Assembly: GCA_022843945.1 (NCBI GenBank)
Contig: JALHMR010000004.1
Coordinates: forward strand, 1 to 64,000
DNA from: Rhodospirillaceae bacterium
GTDB taxonomy: Bacteria; Pseudomonadota; Alphaproteobacteria; CACIAM-22H2
Direction of reading: 5' to 3'
DNA length: 64,000 bases
A program made the translations under genes and the position numbers. Shown here piece by piece: positions 60,861 to 64,000 of this stretch. Under the pieces are notes generated by a model. That model did not search any database. It saw only the letters and a program-made list of their open reading frames with translations, and was not told where the DNA came from. Each line of letters opens with the position of its first letter. The first letter of the stretch is position 1.

Positions 60861-61811
60861 ATGACCCGCAAAGCGATGCTGACTCTGGGTGGCGCCGTGG
60901 TCGCGCTCGGCCTGATGGCCGGCGGCGAGGCCTCGGCCCAGACCTATCGCCTGATGACCGGCCCGCAGGGCGGCGTCTGGGTGCCGCTCGGCGGCGCCTT
61001 CAAGGACATGTGGGAGAAGGCCATCCCCGGCGCCACCATCCAGTCATTGCCGGGCGCCGGTATCGCCAACGTGCGCGGTGTCGAGGAAGGCAAGGCCGAG
61101 ATCGGTTTCGGCAACTCAATCTCGACCGTCGATGCGATCAACGGGGCCGAGCCGTTCAAGACGCCGCACAAGAACGTCTGCAACCTCGCGACGCTCTACC
61201 CGCAATACTTCCAGCCGGTCGTCTATGCCGACTCGGGCATCAAGTCGATGAAGGACCTGAAGGGCAAGTCGATCACCACCCAGCCGCGCGGCAACACCGC
61301 CGAGCAGATCACCCGCGATCTTCTGAAGGTCAACGGGCTGACCTACAACGATCTGAAGGTCAGCTTCCTCTCTTACACCGACGGTGTCGCCCAGATGCAG
61401 GACGGGCATGCCCAGGCGATCTTCGTCGGCACGACAATCCCCTCGGGCGCGGTCATGGACGTGGCGTCCTCCAAGCAGATCAACATCCTCGACCTGGCGG
61501 GCAACGTTGCCGACATGAAGAAGATCAACCCCGGCTACACGCTGGAGACGATCAAGCCCGGCACCTACCCGAAGCAGGATAAGCCCGTGCAGGTGATCGG
61601 CTACGCCACGCATCTCATCGCTTCGTGCAAGATGCCGGAAGACCACGTCTACCGGATCATGAAGTCGATGGGCACGAACATCCCCGGCATGGTTGCCGTG
61701 GTGAAGGCGATCGACGGCCTGACCGTCAAGGCGATGGCTGAGGATATCGGCGTGCCATTCCACGCCGGTGCCAAGAAGTTCTACAAGGAAGCCGGCCTGA
61801 CCATGATGTGA
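60861..61811 (+). CDS. TRAP transporter solute receptor, TAXI family
   Basis: The protein has 316 residues. A Sec signal (MTRKAMLTLGGAVVALGLMAGGEASAQ) is followed by TYRLMTGPQGGVWVPLGGAFKDMWEKAIPGATIQSLPGAGIANVRGVEEGKAEIGFGNSIST, the TAXI signature (GxxGGxWxPLG, and the G.A...VEEGKA pattern). It binds a carboxylic acid in the periplasm. AAGGGAG precedes the ATG. The next gene is the fused TRAP permease, 86 bases downstream beyond a strong hairpin. Confidence 0.92.
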   Translation: MTRKAMLTLGGAVVALGLMAGGEASAQTYRLMTGPQGGVWVPLGGAFKDMWEKAIPGATIQSLPGAGIANVRGVEEGKAEIGFGNSISTVDAINGAEPFKTPHKNVCNLATLYPQYFQPVVYADSGIKSMKDLKGKSITTQPRGNTAEQITRDLLKVNGLTYNDLKVSFLSYTDGVAQMQDGHAQAIFVGTTIPSGAVMDVASSKQINILDLAGNVADMKKINPGYTLETIKPGTYPKQDKPVQVIGYATHLIASCKMPEDHVYRIMKSMGTNIPGMVAVVKAIDGLTVKAMAEDIGVPFHAGAKKFYKEAGLTMM

Positions 61812-61817
61812 TGCCAA

Positions 61818-61857
61818 CCCCGGGACGCCGCCCTGCCTGAAGGGCGGCGTCCCGGGG
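61818..61857 (+). promoter_or_regulatory. 17-bp GC hairpin between receptor and permease genes
   Basis: CCCCGGGACGCCGCCCT and its exact complement form a perfect 17-bp stem with a 6-base loop in the receptor-permease gap, 7 bases after the receptor stop. No T-run follows. It could raise the receptor:permease ratio by protecting the receptor mRNA, or end part of the transcripts. Confidence 0.7.
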
Positions 61858-61897
61858 AGGCGCCCGCGCGGCGCGTCCGCCGGGGGGCGGGGTTCTT

Positions 61898-63772
61898 ATG
61901 ACGCTATCCGAATACTTCCGGGTTGAGCCGACCCACGCCGGCCTTGTGCGCTTGGGTTTTGGCGCCATCGCCGTGGCCATGTCGCTCTACCACATGTGGG
62001 TCATCGCCACCGGCCAGCCCGAGGCGATGATCTTCCGCGGCACGCATCTGCTTTTCGCGCTGGTACTGATCTTCCTGGCCTACCGGATGAGCGGCAAGGC
62101 CGATGGCACGCCGGTTCTCGCGGATTACGGCCTGCTCGCGGTCGGGGCGGGGGCGATACTCTATCTCTTCGTCAACTTCGAGTACGTCACCACCCGGATC
62201 TACTACATCGACGATCTGTCGCCGGCGGACATGGCCTTCGCCGTGCTGCTGATCGCCCTCGTCATCGAGGCGACGCGCCGCGTCATCGGCCTGGCATTGC
62301 CGATCACGGCGATGATCTTCCTGATCTATGCGCTGTTCATCAACCAGGTCGAGCCCGAACGGCTGCTCGACCAGATGTTCCTGACCACCGAAGGAATCTT
62401 CGGGCCCACGCTCGGGGTCTCGGCGACCTACGTCATCATCTTCGTGCTGTTCGGCAGCTTCATGGAGCGCACCGGAACGGGACAGCTCTTCATGGATTTC
62501 GCGCTGGGCATCACCGGCCATACCGCCGGCGGCCCGGGCAAGGTCGCGGTGGTCAGCTCGAGCCTGTTCGGCACGATCTCCGGCAGCGCAGTGGCCAATG
62601 TCATGGTGGACGGGCCGATCTCCATCCCGCTGATGAAGCGCACCGGCTTCAAGCCGCATTTCGCCGCCGCGGTCGAGGCGGTGGCCTCGACCGGCGGCCA
62701 GATCATGCCGCCGATCATGGGCGCCGCCGCTTTCGTGATGGCGGAGTTCCTTCAGGTGTCCTACGCCCAGGTCACGTTGTGGGCGGTTATCCCAGCGCTT
62801 CTCTACTATCTAGCCTGCTTCGGGGCCGTGCACTTTGAGGCCAAGCGAGTCGGTCTGCATGGCGTGCCGCGCTCGGAGCTGCCGCCGCTCTCCAAGACCT
62901 TCCGCGAGCGGGGCCATCTATTCATCCCGATCCTGGTCATCCTGGTGGGCATGTATTCGGGTTACAGCGCGCCGATGTCGGCTTTCGTCGGCACGCTCGC
63001 CTGTTTCCCGGTGGCCGCCCTGCGCGCCAGCACCCGTGGCTGCGTCACCCTTCCCAACATCATCGACGCGCTGATCGACGGCGCCAGGAATGCGCTGGCC
63101 GTCGCGCTCGCCTGCGCCTGTGCCGGCATCGTCATCGGCGTGGTCACGCTCACCGGCCTGGGCATCGTCTTCACCCAGTTCGTCGTCGTGCTGGCCCAGA
63201 ACAGCCTGTTCCTGGCCCTCGTCCTGACCGGCATCGCCGGCATCGTCCTCGGCATGGGCATGCCGACCACGCCGGCCTATATCGTCATGACCTCGCTGCT
63301 GGTGCCGGCGCTGATCAAGCTCGGCGCCCTGGTGCCGGCCGCGCACATGTTCGCCTTCTACTTCGCCATCCTCTCGGCGATCACGCCGCCGGTGGCGCTG
63401 GCCGTGTATGCCGCGGCCAGCCTCGCCAAGTCCGATCTCTGGGCCTCGGGGCTCGCGGCGATCCGCATCGGGGCCGCCGGCTTTATCGTGCCCTTCATGT
63501 TCGTCTACCAGCCGGCGATCCTGATGATCGGCGAGTGGCCGGAAATCCTCCAGGCGGCCGCCAGCGCCTCCGTCGGTTGCCTCGTTCTGGCGGCCGGCCT
63601 GCACGGCTATCTGCTGCGCCGGAGCCGGCATTGGGAAAGCGCGGTGCTGGTGGCGGCGGCGATCGGCCTCATCGATCCGAACTGGCTGACGGACCTTCTC
63701 GGCGCCATCGCCGTAGTCGGGATTGCGGCCATTCAGCGCTTTACGCCGGAACCCGCCCCCGCCAAGGTGTAG
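61898..63772 (+). CDS. TRAP transporter fused small and large permease
   Basis: The protein has 624 residues and is typical of TAXI-TRAP fused permeases (DctQM). The N-terminal part (about 15-170) has DctQ-like helices; the rest is DctM-like, with LFGSFMERTGTGQLFMDFALGITGHTAGGPGKVAVVSSSLFGTISGSAVANVMVDGPISIPLMKRTGFKPHFAAAVEAVASTGGQIMPPIMGAAAFVMAEFL and later ITPPVALAVYAAASLA. Start is the ATG at 61898. It works with the receptor encoded upstream. Confidence 0.92.
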   Translation: MTLSEYFRVEPTHAGLVRLGFGAIAVAMSLYHMWVIATGQPEAMIFRGTHLLFALVLIFLAYRMSGKADGTPVLADYGLLAVGAGAILYLFVNFEYVTTRIYYIDDLSPADMAFAVLLIALVIEATRRVIGLALPITAMIFLIYALFINQVEPERLLDQMFLTTEGIFGPTLGVSATYVIIFVLFGSFMERTGTGQLFMDFALGITGHTAGGPGKVAVVSSSLFGTISGSAVANVMVDGPISIPLMKRTGFKPHFAAAVEAVASTGGQIMPPIMGAAAFVMAEFLQVSYAQVTLWAVIPALLYYLACFGAVHFEAKRVGLHGVPRSELPPLSKTFRERGHLFIPILVILVGMYSGYSAPMSAFVGTLACFPVAALRASTRGCVTLPNIIDALIDGARNALAVALACACAGIVIGVVTLTGLGIVFTQFVVVLAQNSLFLALVLTGIAGIVLGMGMPTTPAYIVMTSLLVPALIKLGALVPAAHMFAFYFAILSAITPPVALAVYAAASLAKSDLWASGLAAIRIGAAGFIVPFMFVYQPAILMIGEWPEILQAAASASVGCLVLAAGLHGYLLRRSRHWESAVLVAAAIGLIDPNWLTDLLGAIAVVGIAAIQRFTPEPAPAKV

Positions 63773-63808
63773 AGCCGCCTTCACGGCGTTGTCTCCAACC
63801 GGGCGCCC

Positions 63809-64000
63809 ATGGCTTCGACGGTCCTCGACAGCGATATCTTCAAGGATGTCTTCGGCACCGCCGAGATGCGGGCCGTGTTCTCCGACGACGGCACGCTCAG
63901 GGCCTATGTGCGGGCCGAGGTGGCGCTGGCCGTCGCCCAGGGTCGGGTCGGGGTCATTCCGGCGGAGGCCGCGGCGGCCATCGCCGCCAAGGCGGGCGAG
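63809..64000 (+). CDS. pcaB: 3-Carboxy-cis,cis-muconate cycloisomerase, N-terminal part
   Basis: The gene runs off the right edge after 64 codons. ASTVLDSDIFKDVFGTAEMRAVFSDDGTLRAYVRAEVALAVAQGRVGVIPAEAAAAI matches the start of the fumarase/aspartase-type PcaB, with the F-R-A-Y-V-x-x-E-x-A-L-A-x-A-Q helix. The enzyme makes gamma-carboxymuconolactone from the PcaGH product, which fits pcaHG at 53.4-54.6 kb. Adenylosuccinate lyase has a similar start but less like this segment. The start ATG at 63809 lies 37 bases after the TRAP gene. Confidence 0.8.
   Translation, partial: MASTVLDSDIFKDVFGTAEMRAVFSDDGTLRAYVRAEVALAVAQGRVGVIPAEAAAAIAAKAGE

Overview
The window is high-GC DNA with overlapping operons, many Bug/TTT, TRAP and DMT transporters, an initiator-tRNA remnant and typical alphaproteobacterial aromatic-acid genes. 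It looks like an environmental alphaproteobacterium, perhaps a Rhodospirillales/Reyranella-like or Hyphomicrobiales lineage. That placement is inference from gene content; there is no rRNA or other marker to fix it.

Left part (1 to about 14.7 kb) is accessory DNA, probably one integrated mobilizable island. It starts inside a P-type cation ATPase and continues with a universal-stress-protein (USP) block: one gene wrecked by an internal deletion and three intact ones, the first pair behind a perfect FNR/FixK-type box. A chimeric IS3/IS5 insertion sequence, an M15-peptidase-like protein and a leftward mobilization block follow: AlpA-like regulator, MobC-like protein, small relaxase-like protein, TraL/StbB-like ATPase and unknown membrane proteins. 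A tyrosine integrase next to a 3' fragment of an initiator tRNA-Met ends the island. The integrase gene is bracketed by a perfect 42-bp inverted repeat.

From 14.9 to 24 kb are chromosomal genes: a four-gene glycan-modification operon (sugar C-methyltransferase, sugar-1-phosphate nucleotidyltransferase, PIG-L deacetylase, DUF4910 peptidase-like protein), a GMC oxidoreductase with an SDR that lacks a normal start codon, a small Tat-like secreted protein, and a secreted cytochrome c/beta-propeller fusion.

From 24 to 46 kb is aromatic and organic-acid catabolism. A block with an amidohydrolase, LigA, a frameshifted LigB and an isochorismatase-type hydrolase lies between tripartite tricarboxylate (TTT) transporter genes. 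A compact ten-gene leftward operon follows (33.2-41.5 kb): an HTH-like small protein, ABC ATPase and permease, cupin dioxygenase-like protein, Rieske oxygenase, SDR, alpha/beta hydrolase, IclR regulator, extradiol dioxygenase and TPP enzyme. Divergent from it is a three-gene operon resembling methylsuccinyl-CoA dehydrogenase, 3-hydroxyacyl-CoA dehydrogenase and mesaconyl-CoA C1-C4 CoA transferase. Operator-like palindromes between the two operons recur in front of the protocatechuate 3,4-dioxygenase genes at 54.6 kb, which suggests one regulon, perhaps under the IclR protein.

From 46 to 64 kb are a lone MlaC-like protein, a beta-ketoadipyl-CoA thiolase, an unrecognised pair of lipoproteins (1458 and 228 aa), protocatechuate 3,4-dioxygenase, a TRAP operon with an IlvD/Edd sugar-acid dehydratase, a secreted lactonase, a TAXI-TRAP transporter and the start of pcaB. 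The beta-ketoadipate branch (pcaGH, pcaF, pcaB) is thus spread through this part. The most unusual items are the integrase inverted repeat, the Mcd/Mct-like operon, the shared operator motif, the giant lipoprotein pair, and a sigma-factor-like insertion in an LVIVD propeller.
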